NCBI GenBank assembly: GCA_017481395.1
Contig: JAFUPE010000088.1
Span: forward strand, 1-7,229
Origin: Ruminococcus sp.
Lineage (GTDB): Bacteria; Bacillota_A; Clostridia; Oscillospirales; Acutalibacteraceae
Direction of reading: 5' to 3'
Length of the DNA: 7,229 nucleotides
A model generated the notes under the pieces. It was not told where the DNA came from, made no database searches, and saw only the letters and a program-made list of their open reading frames with translations. Of this stretch, positions 1 to 5,484 are shown piece by piece. Position 1 is the stretch's first letter. Each line of letters begins with the position of its first letter. The position numbers and the translations under genes were made by a program.

Positions 1-274
1 CAACCTCGATAAGCTCAACTGCTGCATCGTAGCACTTGTTGGACTCGGGAATCTGAGTCTTCTGAGCATACTCAACGCCCATTTCCTCGCAAGCAAGCTT
101 TGCTGCGTCCATGAAGTTTTTGTCATAAGTTGAGTTTTCGTCGTGCAGGAAGATGAAGCCAACCTTAACATCAGCCTTATCTGTGCCTGTTGTGGTTTCG
201 CCGCAGCCTGCAAATGCCATACATGTACCTAAGCAGAGCACGAGAACCAAGAGAATAGAAAGTGCCTTTTTCAT
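1..274 (-). CDS. BMP-family ABC transporter substrate-binding lipoprotein, 3' end off window
   Basis: The first 91 codons are visible; the gene continues past the left edge, and the family is usually about 330-400 residues. The protein opens with MKKALSILLVLVLCLG, a lipoprotein signal peptide with a basic start and hydrophobic core. A lipobox FAGC follows, with the lipidated Cys at residue 24, so the mature protein should be anchored outside the membrane. After a short Thr/Gly-rich linker comes KVGFIFLHDENSTYDKNF, which I recognise as the N-terminal beta strand and ligand loop of the BMP (Bmp/PnrA/TmpC/Med) family. Family members bind purine nucleosides or related ligands for ABC import, but the ligand here is not determined. 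The start is fixed by AGGAGG at 282-287, seven bases upstream of ATG. The gene has its own consensus promoter and is probably independent of the hyd operon. Permease and ATPase genes would be expected off the left side. Confidence 0.85.
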   Translation of the reverse strand, partial: MKKALSILLVLVLCLGTCMAFAGCGETTTGTDKADVKVGFIFLHDENSTYDKNFMDAAKLACEEMGVEYAQKTQIPESNKCYDAAVELIEV

Positions 275-341
275 TGTTTTTCCTCCTCGCCTTTCGGCAA
301 AATTTATGTAATTTAAAATTACTACATACTAAAACATAATA

Positions 342-370
342 ATTATATCACCCTGTAAAATTAGTGTCAA
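342..370 (-). promoter_or_regulatory. Consensus sigma-A promoter for the BMP lipoprotein gene
   Basis: On the minus strand the -35 box is TTGACA (365-370), the spacer is 17 bp and the -10 box is TATAAT (342-347). All 12 hexamer bases match the consensus. TGA directly upstream of the -10 box makes it an extended -10 as well. The predicted start of transcription is near 335, giving a leader of about 60 nt before the ATG at 274. That is too short for most riboswitches, and I saw no operator-like palindrome in it. A promoter this close to consensus suggests high basal expression, perhaps limited by a repressor not recognisable here. Confidence 0.85.
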
Positions 371-469
371 TTATGTTTCTGATTTTTGTAAAAGGTATAA
401 ATTTCTAAGGCAAATACCTATGAAAAATGACAGTTTATTATTTCAATAAAGAAATAAAAGCTACGATAA

Positions 470-1018
470 TCAGTCTTCGCCCATAAGCTTTACTACTGTG
501 TACGTACGATTTAAATGTGGCAGGATTTTTTCGCACAAGTCCCCTACCTTTATCTTAAGACTTGAGGTATTCACGCAAGGATGGCAACCGAAATACTCTT
601 TGCTTAAAATGTCCTCGTCGATTACAAGGCGGACTATATTCTCGTTATCGTTCATAAGTCCCATAACGCTTGCACTGCCGGGAGCAGTACCTAAAAGCTC
701 CTGCATCTTATCGCCGTCACCAAAAGAAAGACGAGAAACACCTAAAGCCTTTGAAAGCTCTTTTGTCTTAAAAATTTTATCCGCCGGCATCATAAGCAGG
801 TAAAAGTCGGTTTTCTGACGGTTGGTAAGAAAAAGATTCTTGCAGATTAATGCACCTAAGGACTTGTCTATCTCGGCACAGATTTCCATTGTAAATGCAG
901 GCTCATGGTCAAGACGTTGGTACTTTACGCTAATACTATCCAAAAAATCATAAACCGCCTTTTCTACATCTACCCTATCCTCAAAGTTATCGGGTCTGCC
1001 CTTTTTAAGCTGTAACAT
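470..1018 (-). CDS. Prolyl-tRNA editing / YbaK-ProX-type deacylase
   Basis: This 182-residue protein belongs to the YbaK/ProXp-ala (PrdX) superfamily of free-standing trans-editing domains, which hydrolyse mischarged tRNA, in the ProXp-ala group Ala-tRNAPro, in the cytoplasm. Visible landmarks are RLDHEPAFT (36-44), the lysine of the KNLFL strand (Lys60), the PGSASVMGLMND loop (113-124) and the C-terminal FGCHPCVNTSSLKI segment (143-156), all in family order. The loop that reads GxxxP in many ProXp-ala proteins is G114-S-A-S-V118, so the final Pro is replaced by Val. The exact tRNA substrate is therefore uncertain. The start is supported by AGGAG overlapping the last codons of hydF. The gap to hydF is only 2 nt, so the genes are almost certainly co-transcribed. 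About 20 residues precede the conserved fold, slightly more than usual. Confidence 0.8.
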   Translation of the reverse strand: MLQLKKGRPDNFEDRVDVEKAVYDFLDSISVKYQRLDHEPAFTMEICAEIDKSLGALICKNLFLTNRQKTDFYLLMMPADKIFKTKELSKALGVSRLSFGDGDKMQELLGTAPGSASVMGLMNDNENIVRLVIDEDILSKEYFGCHPCVNTSSLKIKVGDLCEKILPHLNRTYTVVKLMGED

Positions 1019-1020
1019 AA

Positions 1021-2220
1021 TTACTCCTCAAGCAATGCATTAAGATTTTTAAAAGGCGAAAGACTGCGTTTTAATATGCCATGGACATGGGCAATAAGAA
1101 TACCGTAGTTAACAATTGGTGTACCCTCTGCCTTAGCAGAATTTATGCGATAAGCCATCTCGCGGTTATTCAGCATACATCCACCGCAATGAACCACCAA
1201 GGCATAATCTGACAAGTCCTCAGGAAAATCGCCGCCGCTTGTAAAGCTAAACTCAATTTCCTTGCCTGTAAAGTCCTTTATCCACTTAGGAAGCTTTACT
1301 GTGCCTATGTCGCCGCATTGGCGATGGTGGGTACAACCCTCGCTTATAAGCACCTTGTCTCCGTCCTTAAGCTTTTTAAGTGTTGCCGCACCTTTAATAA
1401 GTGCCTCAAGGTCGCCCTTATAGCGTGCAAAAAGGATAGAGAAAGATGTAAGGTCAATGTCCTCAGGTACATCCTTTGAAACCGCACCGAAAACCTGTGA
1501 ATCGGTAACAACAAGCTTAGGCTTAACCTTAAAATTTTCTATTGTACTTTTAAGCTCCTGAGGCTGACAAAGCATAGGCTTACAGTGTAAATCAAGAAGT
1601 TCTCTGAGGGTTTGCTGCTGAGGCAGAATAAGTCTGCCTTTTGGTGCAGATTCATCAATAGGCGTAACAAGAACAACGGTGTCACCCTCGTTCACCAAAT
1701 CGGCAAGAATAAACTTTTCTTCTTTGTCCTTTAAAAGTGTACCTAAAAGCTCCTTAAGCCGATTTATGTTATTTCCACTTACAGCACTTACGGCGATTTC
1801 ATTTTTGCTTTCTGTGCTAATTTGAGCAATGTCAGATTTATTATAGGCTATTACAAAGGGAATTTTACGCTCGTTGAAAAGTCCCATAAGTGTTTCGTCA
1901 TCATCAGATATACCTTTTTGAGCATCAACAACCAAAACGGCAATATCAACCGATGCCAAAACCTTGCGGGTTTTCTTTACACGCATTTCTCCTAAAGTTC
2001 CTGTGTCATCAAAACCGGGGGTGTCGATAATTACAACCGGGCCCAAGGGTAAAAGCTCCATAGCCTTTTTAACCGGGTCGGTGGTAGTGCCCAGAACATC
2101 GGAAACTACAGAAAGCTCCTGCCCTGTTACGGCATTGACTAAACTTGACTTACCTGCGTTTCTTAGTCCGAAAAAGCCGATATGAACACGCTCGGAAGAT
2201 GGTGTATTTGAAAGGCTCAT
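1021..2220 (-). CDS. hydF: [FeFe] hydrogenase H-cluster maturation GTPase HydF
   Basis: HydF is the scaffold on which the 2Fe precursor made by HydE and HydG is carried before transfer to apo-HydA. The 399-residue length fits the family. The N-terminal GTPase domain has a P-loop G18-LRNA-GKS (to Ser25), the G2 region GTTTDPV (44-50), DTPG (66-69) as G3, NKSD (127-130) as G4 and SAVSG (145-149) near G5. A dimerisation domain follows. The C-terminal cluster domain has C296-T-H298-H and H344-C345-G-G-C348, matching the HydF pattern of a Cys/His and a HCxxC that hold a 4Fe-4S cluster. AGGAGG at 2227-2232 precedes the ATG by six bases. It lies downstream of hydG across a 110-bp gap filled mostly by a palindromic repeat. 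No clear promoter was seen in the gap, so read-through from hydG is likely. Confidence 0.96.
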   Translation of the reverse strand: MSLSNTPSSERVHIGFFGLRNAGKSSLVNAVTGQELSVVSDVLGTTTDPVKKAMELLPLGPVVIIDTPGFDDTGTLGEMRVKKTRKVLASVDIAVLVVDAQKGISDDDETLMGLFNERKIPFVIAYNKSDIAQISTESKNEIAVSAVSGNNINRLKELLGTLLKDKEEKFILADLVNEGDTVVLVTPIDESAPKGRLILPQQQTLRELLDLHCKPMLCQPQELKSTIENFKVKPKLVVTDSQVFGAVSKDVPEDIDLTSFSILFARYKGDLEALIKGAATLKKLKDGDKVLISEGCTHHRQCGDIGTVKLPKWIKDFTGKEIEFSFTSGGDFPEDLSDYALVVHCGGCMLNNREMAYRINSAKAEGTPIVNYGILIAHVHGILKRSLSPFKNLNALLEE

Positions 2221-2249
2221 AATTTGCCTCCTTAAGTTAATGATACTAT

Positions 2250-2330
2250 CCGCCGTTGATGATAGGTTACCTCTTAATGTAACCTACCCAAAGGCGATAC
2301 GCCATCGGGTGGCTGACCCGTGGCTAACGG
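2250..2330. repeat. Palindromic dispersed-type repeat, copy A
   Basis: This 81-bp intergenic element shares its layout with copy B at 5388-5484. Both have CCGCCGTT at the left end, an AGGTT...AACCT stem, AAGGCGA, and CCGTGGCTAACGG at the right end. Inside copy A, TAGGTTAC (2263-2270) pairs perfectly with GTAACCTA (2279-2286), GGCG (2293-2296) pairs with CGCC (2300-2303), and CGGGT (2306-2310) pairs with ACCCG (2316-2320). No open frame of note runs through it. It fits a REP/MITE-like non-coding repeat. It begins at the base directly after the hydG stop codon and ends 17 bp before the hydF ribosome binding site, so it will be transcribed as structured RNA within the hyd message. Confidence 0.8.
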
Positions 2331-3779
2331 TTAAAAACGGAAATCGCGGCGGTTGGAGTTTTTGATACTCTCGATATTATCCTTGGCAATTTCAAGAACC
2401 TTGGGGTTAGTGATTTTATTCAGCTCTTCCTCAATCATCTTATAGCCGATTTCTTTGGTTTCTTCGCTTGCGTAGTCTACCAGAAACTCGGTTAATGTCA
2501 TCAATGCGTTGGGGTGACAGCAGTTAACAATCTGACCACTCTTACAAAGACTCATAAAACGGTCGCCTGTTCTGCCTAATCGGTAGCAAGCTGTACAGAA
2601 GCTGGGGATGTGTCCGTTTTCCATAAGCCAGCGGACAACCTCATCAAGGGTTCTCTGGTCAGAAACGTCAAACTGCTCGGTGTCGTGAGGACGCTCAGCC
2701 TCGGTATATCCGCCGACTGAAGTACGTGATGCACCGCTTACCTGAGATACACCGCAGTTAAGAAGCCGTGAACGAACAGCCTGAGACTCGCGGGTAGAAA
2801 TAATAATACCTGTGTAAGGAACAGCAAGGCGTATGCAAGCGGTGATTTTTGCAAAGGTATCGTCGTCAATGCCGTTATCAAAATCGTCGGGGTTAATGTC
2901 GTCTGCCTTTTTAAGCCTGGGCACGCTTATGGTATGAGGACCTACACCGTGAACCGCCTCAAGATGCTCGGCGTGCATAAGTAAGCCTGCAAACTCGTAT
3001 TTGTAAAGCTCAAGTCCGAAAAGAACGCCTAAACCTACGTCATCAATGCCACCCTCCATAGCTCTGTCCATAGCCTCGGTATGATAAGCATAATCGTGCT
3101 TGGGGCCTGTGGGGTGAAGCTCAAGGTAGCTTTCTTTGTGGTAAGTCTCCTGAAACAGAATGTATGTACCAATGCCTGCATCTCTCAGTTTGCGGTAATT
3201 TTCTACAGTTGTTGCGGCGATATTAACGTTAACTCGGCGGATTGCACCATTCTTATGATTTACAGAGTAAATGGTGTTGATACACTCCAATATATACTCA
3301 ATCGGATTATTAACAGGGTCCTCGCCTGCTTCAATGGCAAGTCGCTTGTGACCCATATCCTGCAAAGCAATAACCTCTGCCTTAACCTCTTCCTGAGTAA
3401 GCTTACGGCGAGCGATAGTCTTGTTTTTAAGGTGATAAGGACAGTACACACAGCCGTTTACGCAGTAATTGGAAAGGTAAAGCGGCGCAAACATAACAAT
3501 ACGGTTGCCGTAGAATTTAAGCTTTATCTCCTCAGCAATTTTAAATATTTCTTCTACCTTCTCGGGGATTTCACAAGCAAGAAGCACGGATGCTTCGCGG
3601 TGGGTAAGTCCTGCACAAACGTAGCCTGTGGCAGTTTTTTGGGGCTTTGCCTTTTCCAAAATGCTGTCAATAAGCTCGAGGTTATTTTTATTAGCCTCAG
3701 CATACTCCAAAGTTTCGCGGATTTCAGCGTCGCTTATGAACTCCTCTGCCTTCATAGATTTTACGTTGTAATTACTCAT
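2331..3779 (-). CDS. hydG: [FeFe] hydrogenase H-cluster radical SAM maturase HydG
   Basis: HydG is a tyrosine lyase that cleaves L-tyrosine and yields the CO and CN- ligands of the H-cluster as an Fe-CO-CN synthon. The 482-residue length is normal. The radical-SAM cluster motif CX3CX2C is C106-VNG-C110-VY-C113, inside a BioB/ThiH-like TIM barrel, with the EAGEDP turn at 150-155. The C-terminal domain holds the HydG-specific CX2CX22C motif, C395-TA-C398 and C421, ligands of the auxiliary cluster that binds the labile iron. The C-terminus RRDFRF looks complete. The start is supported by AAAGGAAG at 3786-3793. It follows hydE by 20 nt in the same operon. Both clusters are intact, so I see no reason to doubt activity. 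Confidence 0.97.
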   Translation of the reverse strand: MSNYNVKSMKAEEFISDAEIRETLEYAEANKNNLELIDSILEKAKPQKTATGYVCAGLTHREASVLLACEIPEKVEEIFKIAEEIKLKFYGNRIVMFAPLYLSNYCVNGCVYCPYHLKNKTIARRKLTQEEVKAEVIALQDMGHKRLAIEAGEDPVNNPIEYILECINTIYSVNHKNGAIRRVNVNIAATTVENYRKLRDAGIGTYILFQETYHKESYLELHPTGPKHDYAYHTEAMDRAMEGGIDDVGLGVLFGLELYKYEFAGLLMHAEHLEAVHGVGPHTISVPRLKKADDINPDDFDNGIDDDTFAKITACIRLAVPYTGIIISTRESQAVRSRLLNCGVSQVSGASRTSVGGYTEAERPHDTEQFDVSDQRTLDEVVRWLMENGHIPSFCTACYRLGRTGDRFMSLCKSGQIVNCCHPNALMTLTEFLVDYASEETKEIGYKMIEEELNKITNPKVLEIAKDNIESIKNSNRRDFRF

Positions 3780-3799
3780 ATATATCTTCCTTTCTGATT

Positions 3800-4849
3800 T
3801 TACTTTTTTACGTCTCCGCGGCTCTCTACGATTTCATAACCGATTGCACTCAGATTACGTCTGAGTGTTTCAAGACCGTTTGCAGACTCGGCACCTGTGG
3901 AAAGTTTATTATTATAAAGCTCGTACTTTGCCCTTGTAATTTCGGGCGAAAGATTAGGCATTACTACGTTAGCACCACTTAAAATCCCCTTTTCTCTTCC
4001 GTTGTCGCTTAAAGTACCCAAGGCCGTAGTAGCAGGAAGCAAAACATAGGGATTAATAAGGCGGACTATGGATAAAAGATAACAGGTAAGAGATGCACTG
4101 CCTGCCGAAAAATCCTTAAAGGGTGTATCTTTGTGCGGAATAAACGGGCCGATACCGCACATATCGGGTTTAAATTCCTCTATGAACTTCAAATCCTTTG
4201 CAAGATGCTCAGTAGTTTGGTAAGGCGAGCCTACCATAAAACCGCACCCCACCTGAAAGCCGATTTCCCTAAGATTTTTAAGACAATCCATTCTGTTTTC
4301 TAAGGTAAGATTTTCGGGATGAAGCTTTGCATAGTGGCATGAATCCGCAGTTTCGTGGCGGAGTAAATACCTGTCGGCACCTGCATCAAAAAGCTTTTGA
4401 TAGCTTTCTTTGGAGCGTTCGCCCAAAGAAAGGGTAACGGCACAATCAGGGTATTTTTCTTTAATTGACTTTACAATGCCGCACATAATCTCGTCAGTAA
4501 AATACGGGTCTTCGCCGCCCTGCATAACAAAGGTGCGAAAGCCTAAACCGTAGCCTGTTTTGCAACAGCCGAGAATTTCTTCTTTACTAAGACGGTAGCG
4601 GTCTGCATTTTTATTGGAACACCTGATTCCGCAGTAGTAGCAATCATTTTTGCAGATATTACTGATTTCAATAAGACCACGAATAAAAACCGAATTCGAG
4701 TAAATTTCTTTACGTTTTTCTACGGCAAGCTTGGCGGCGTAATCTGCATTTTTTGCACTAAAATTATCCACAAGAAACTTATATTCATCTAACGTAAGGC
4801 TTTGGGTATCAGATAATTTATCTAAAAGTTCAAAGGCTTTGTTACTCAC
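3800..4849 (-). CDS. hydE: [FeFe] hydrogenase H-cluster radical SAM maturase HydE
   Basis: HydE is the radical-SAM enzyme acting after HydG, processing the organometallic synthon toward the 2Fe subcluster. It is 349 residues long with the SAM-cluster motif C66-KND-C70-YY-C73 (CX3CX2C), followed by GGEDP (111-115), SLGE (141-144) and the RHETA segment (164-168) typical of HydE. The second, auxiliary cluster seen in Thermotoga maritima HydE needs three C-terminal cysteines. The matching region here (about 303-325, LYNNKLSTGAESANG) has none, so only the SAM cluster is expected; that auxiliary cluster is known to be dispensable. The start codon is GTG at 4847-4849, chosen because AGGAG lies nine bases upstream and it overlaps the stop of the preceding regulator gene by 8 nt, which suggests translational coupling. 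Confidence 0.96.
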   Translation of the reverse strand: MSNKAFELLDKLSDTQSLTLDEYKFLVDNFSAKNADYAAKLAVEKRKEIYSNSVFIRGLIEISNICKNDCYYCGIRCSNKNADRYRLSKEEILGCCKTGYGLGFRTFVMQGGEDPYFTDEIMCGIVKSIKEKYPDCAVTLSLGERSKESYQKLFDAGADRYLLRHETADSCHYAKLHPENLTLENRMDCLKNLREIGFQVGCGFMVGSPYQTTEHLAKDLKFIEEFKPDMCGIGPFIPHKDTPFKDFSAGSASLTCYLLSIVRLINPYVLLPATTALGTLSDNGREKGILSGANVVMPNLSPEITRAKYELYNNKLSTGAESANGLETLRRNLSAIGYEIVESRGDVKK

Positions 4850-5099
4850 TTGAAATCACTCCTGAGTAAGCGGTTTTTATACTTACACCCTTAAGCTTAC
4901 CGATTTTGCCTGATAAAGCCGAAATTTCATTTTGAGGTGCATCAACCGCTACACTTATTATGCTTATATTCTTTTCTCTGTAAGGGATACCCATTCTGCC
5001 GATAACATAATTGCTAAAGGTATGTAAAAGGGCATTTAACTCCTCAACAGAATCGGGATTTTCTACAATAATGCTCATAACAGCTACACGTGTTTGCAT
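4842..5099 (-). CDS. TM1266-like putative iron-only hydrogenase system regulator
   Basis: This small protein of 85 residues belongs to the TM1266 family, repeatedly found beside hydE, hydG and hydF and annotated as a putative [FeFe]-hydrogenase system regulator. It has a ferredoxin-like/ACT-like fold related to the NikR C-terminal domain. The recognisable core is VAVMSIIVEN (5-14), IGRMGIPYREKNISIISV (33-50) and ALSGKIGKLKGVSIKTAYS (61-79). No DNA-binding domain is visible, so any regulatory role would need another partner or RNA/ligand sensing; its real function is unproven. I start it at the ATG at 5097-5099 because AGGAG lies at 5108-5112. An in-frame upstream ATG at 5171 would add 24 residues encoded by an RNA hairpin and lacks family similarity. 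It is the first gene of the hyd operon and overlaps hydE by 8 nt. Confidence 0.9.
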   Translation of the reverse strand: MQTRVAVMSIIVENPDSVEELNALLHTFSNYVIGRMGIPYREKNISIISVAVDAPQNEISALSGKIGKLKGVSIKTAYSGVISSE

Positions 5100-5239
5100 A
5101 GTACTCACTCCTACAATAAAAATGCCATACCCGAAAAAAGGGTATGGCGGAAAACAGCATAATAAAGCCATAAAAATATGGCGGTAAATTTTTAGTTTGC
5201 TGTTACCTTTCCGTCAGATACATCTTCTTGTCAGGTTAC
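5100..5239 (-). promoter_or_regulatory. Structured leader of the hyd operon: candidate attenuator or riboswitch-like element
   Basis: The region between the predicted start of transcription (about 5239) and the first gene holds several mutually exclusive helices. Arm 1 GCCATA (5177-5182) pairs with arm 2 TATGGC (5167-5172) over a 4-nt loop. Arm 3 GCCATACCC (5140-5148) pairs with arm 4 GGGTATGGC (5124-5132) to form a terminator. CCGCCATA occurs identically in arms 1 and 3 (5177-5184 and 5143-5150), so arm 2 can pair with arm 3 instead and break the terminator. A further stem AACAGCA (5198-5204) with TGCTGTT (5153-5159) would enclose the first hairpin. It competes with a GGTAA/TTACC hairpin (5203-5207 with 5183-5187). 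I do not recognise a known riboswitch family. The signal sensed is unknown. Confidence 0.6.
5114..5148 (-). terminator. Intrinsic terminator inside the hyd leader (attenuator)
   Basis: On the minus strand GCCATACCC and GGGTATGGC form a perfect 9-bp stem over a 7-nt loop (TTTTTTC). ATTTTTATTG follows directly and supplies the U-tract (5118-5122). The site lies downstream of the predicted promoter and only a few bases upstream of the AGGAG of the TM1266-like gene, so it would stop the message before any coding region. On the plus strand the hairpin is followed by GGAAAA, so it works in only one direction. No upstream gene needs it for termination, because the pyr operon has its own terminator at 5291-5322. 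Confidence 0.75.
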
Positions 5240-5245
5240 AAGTAG

Positions 5246-5274
5246 ATTATATCATATTCAGAGGCAATTAGCAA
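5246..5274 (-). promoter_or_regulatory. Sigma-A promoter of the hyd operon
   Basis: On the minus strand the -10 box is a perfect TATAAT (5246-5251), preceded by TGA to give an extended -10 (TGnTATAAT). The -35 box TTGCTA (5269-5274) matches TTGACA at four of six positions with a 17-bp spacer. It sits between the pyr-operon terminator and the structured leader, the place expected for the promoter of the TM1266-like/hydE/hydG/hydF operon. The predicted start is near 5239, leaving a 140-nt leader. Confidence 0.75.
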
Positions 5275-5290
5275 TAAGAAATATTTACTA

Positions 5291-5322
5291 CAAAAAACAA
5301 ACCCCGCCGCTTGGCGAGGTTT
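5291..5322 (-). terminator. Intrinsic terminator of the pyr operon
   Basis: On the minus strand AAACCTCGCC and GGCGGGGTTT (plus 5299-5322) form a 10-bp stem with one G-U pair and a four-base loop AAGC. It is followed by GTTTTTTG (5291-5298). This is a canonical Rho-independent terminator about 165 nt after the pyrI stop, and it separates the pyr operon from the hyd promoter just downstream. The poly-A stretch on the 5' side of the plus-strand hairpin and only TTTAATT on its 3' side make it much weaker in the plus direction. Confidence 0.85.
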
Positions 5323-5353
5323 AATTATACATTGATGTTACATAATACTTTTC

Positions 5354-5372
5354 GGGAGGGGTGACCCCTCCC
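5354..5372. repeat. Perfect GC-rich palindrome
   Basis: GGGAGGGG (5354-5361) and CCCCTCCC (5365-5372) form a perfect 8-bp inverted repeat over the three-base loop TGA in an otherwise AT-rich stretch. On the minus strand the hairpin is followed by GAAAAG and on the plus strand by CTACAA, so neither side has a U-tract and it is not a canonical terminator. It lies in the 3' untranslated part of the pyr message between repeat copy B and the terminator. It may be a second small dispersed repeat or a 3' stabilising hairpin. Confidence 0.65.
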
Positions 5373-5387
5373 CTACAACAAACTGAC

Positions 5388-5484
5388 CCGCCGTTAATAA
5401 AGGTTGCCTTTAAGACTAACCTTTCCGAAGGCGAATTGCCCACCGTGGCTAACGGGGGAATTGCCCACCGTGGCTAACGGGCGG
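5388..5484. repeat. Palindromic dispersed-type repeat, copy B
   Basis: This 97-bp intergenic element shares its layout with copy A (2250-2330). Its ends are imperfect inverted repeats: CCGCCGTTA at the left and TAACGGGCGG at the right. Inside, AAAGGTT (5399-5405) pairs with AACCTTT (5418-5424), and GGC (5430-5432) pairs with GCC (5438-5440). Relative to copy A, one pair in the main stem is swapped (T-A to A-T) and another becomes G-U, so pairing is kept although the sequence changed. The right half carries a 25-bp tandem duplication that copy A lacks. It begins at the base directly after the pyrI stop codon. Confidence 0.8.
5433..5482. repeat. Two tandem 25-bp units within repeat copy B
   Basis: The unit starting GAATTGCCCACCGTGGCTAA occurs at 5433-5457 and again at 5458-5482, identical at 24 of 25 positions (the last base is G in the first and C in the second). 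Copy A has a single CCGTGGCTAACGG end, so this is a local duplication, perhaps by replication slippage. Confidence 0.9.

Noticed and set aside
393..457. Possible terminators after the deacylase gene: AGGTAT/ATACCT (393-398 with 414-419) followed by TTTTAC, and TTATTTC/GAAATAA (438-444 with 451-457)
   Set aside because: The first has only a 6-bp stem with a 15-nt loop, and the second is nearly all A-T and lacks an adjacent U-tract. Either may slow polymerase, but neither is good enough to call.
498..803. Plus-strand open frame of 101 codons opposite the deacylase gene
   Set aside because: It is the shadow of a well-supported gene and has no family features.
3081..3797. Plus-strand open frame of 238 codons
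   Set aside because: It lies antisense to hydG, whose family motifs are unmistakable. The translation shows no recognisable domain and I saw no ribosome binding site.
5100..5171. N-terminal extension of the TM1266-like protein from an upstream ATG at 5171
   Set aside because: The extra 24 residues are encoded by the terminator hairpin and the ribosome binding site. The family core begins at the ATG at 5099, which has AGGAG at the right distance.
5100..5239. T-box, TPP, SAM or purine riboswitch in the hyd leader
   Set aside because: I could not find the T-box TGGNACCGCG-type sequence or the conserved core strings of the other families, so no known class is assigned.
5433..5482. CRISPR-like array
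   Set aside because: The two 25-bp units are directly adjacent with no spacer and belong to a larger palindromic element.
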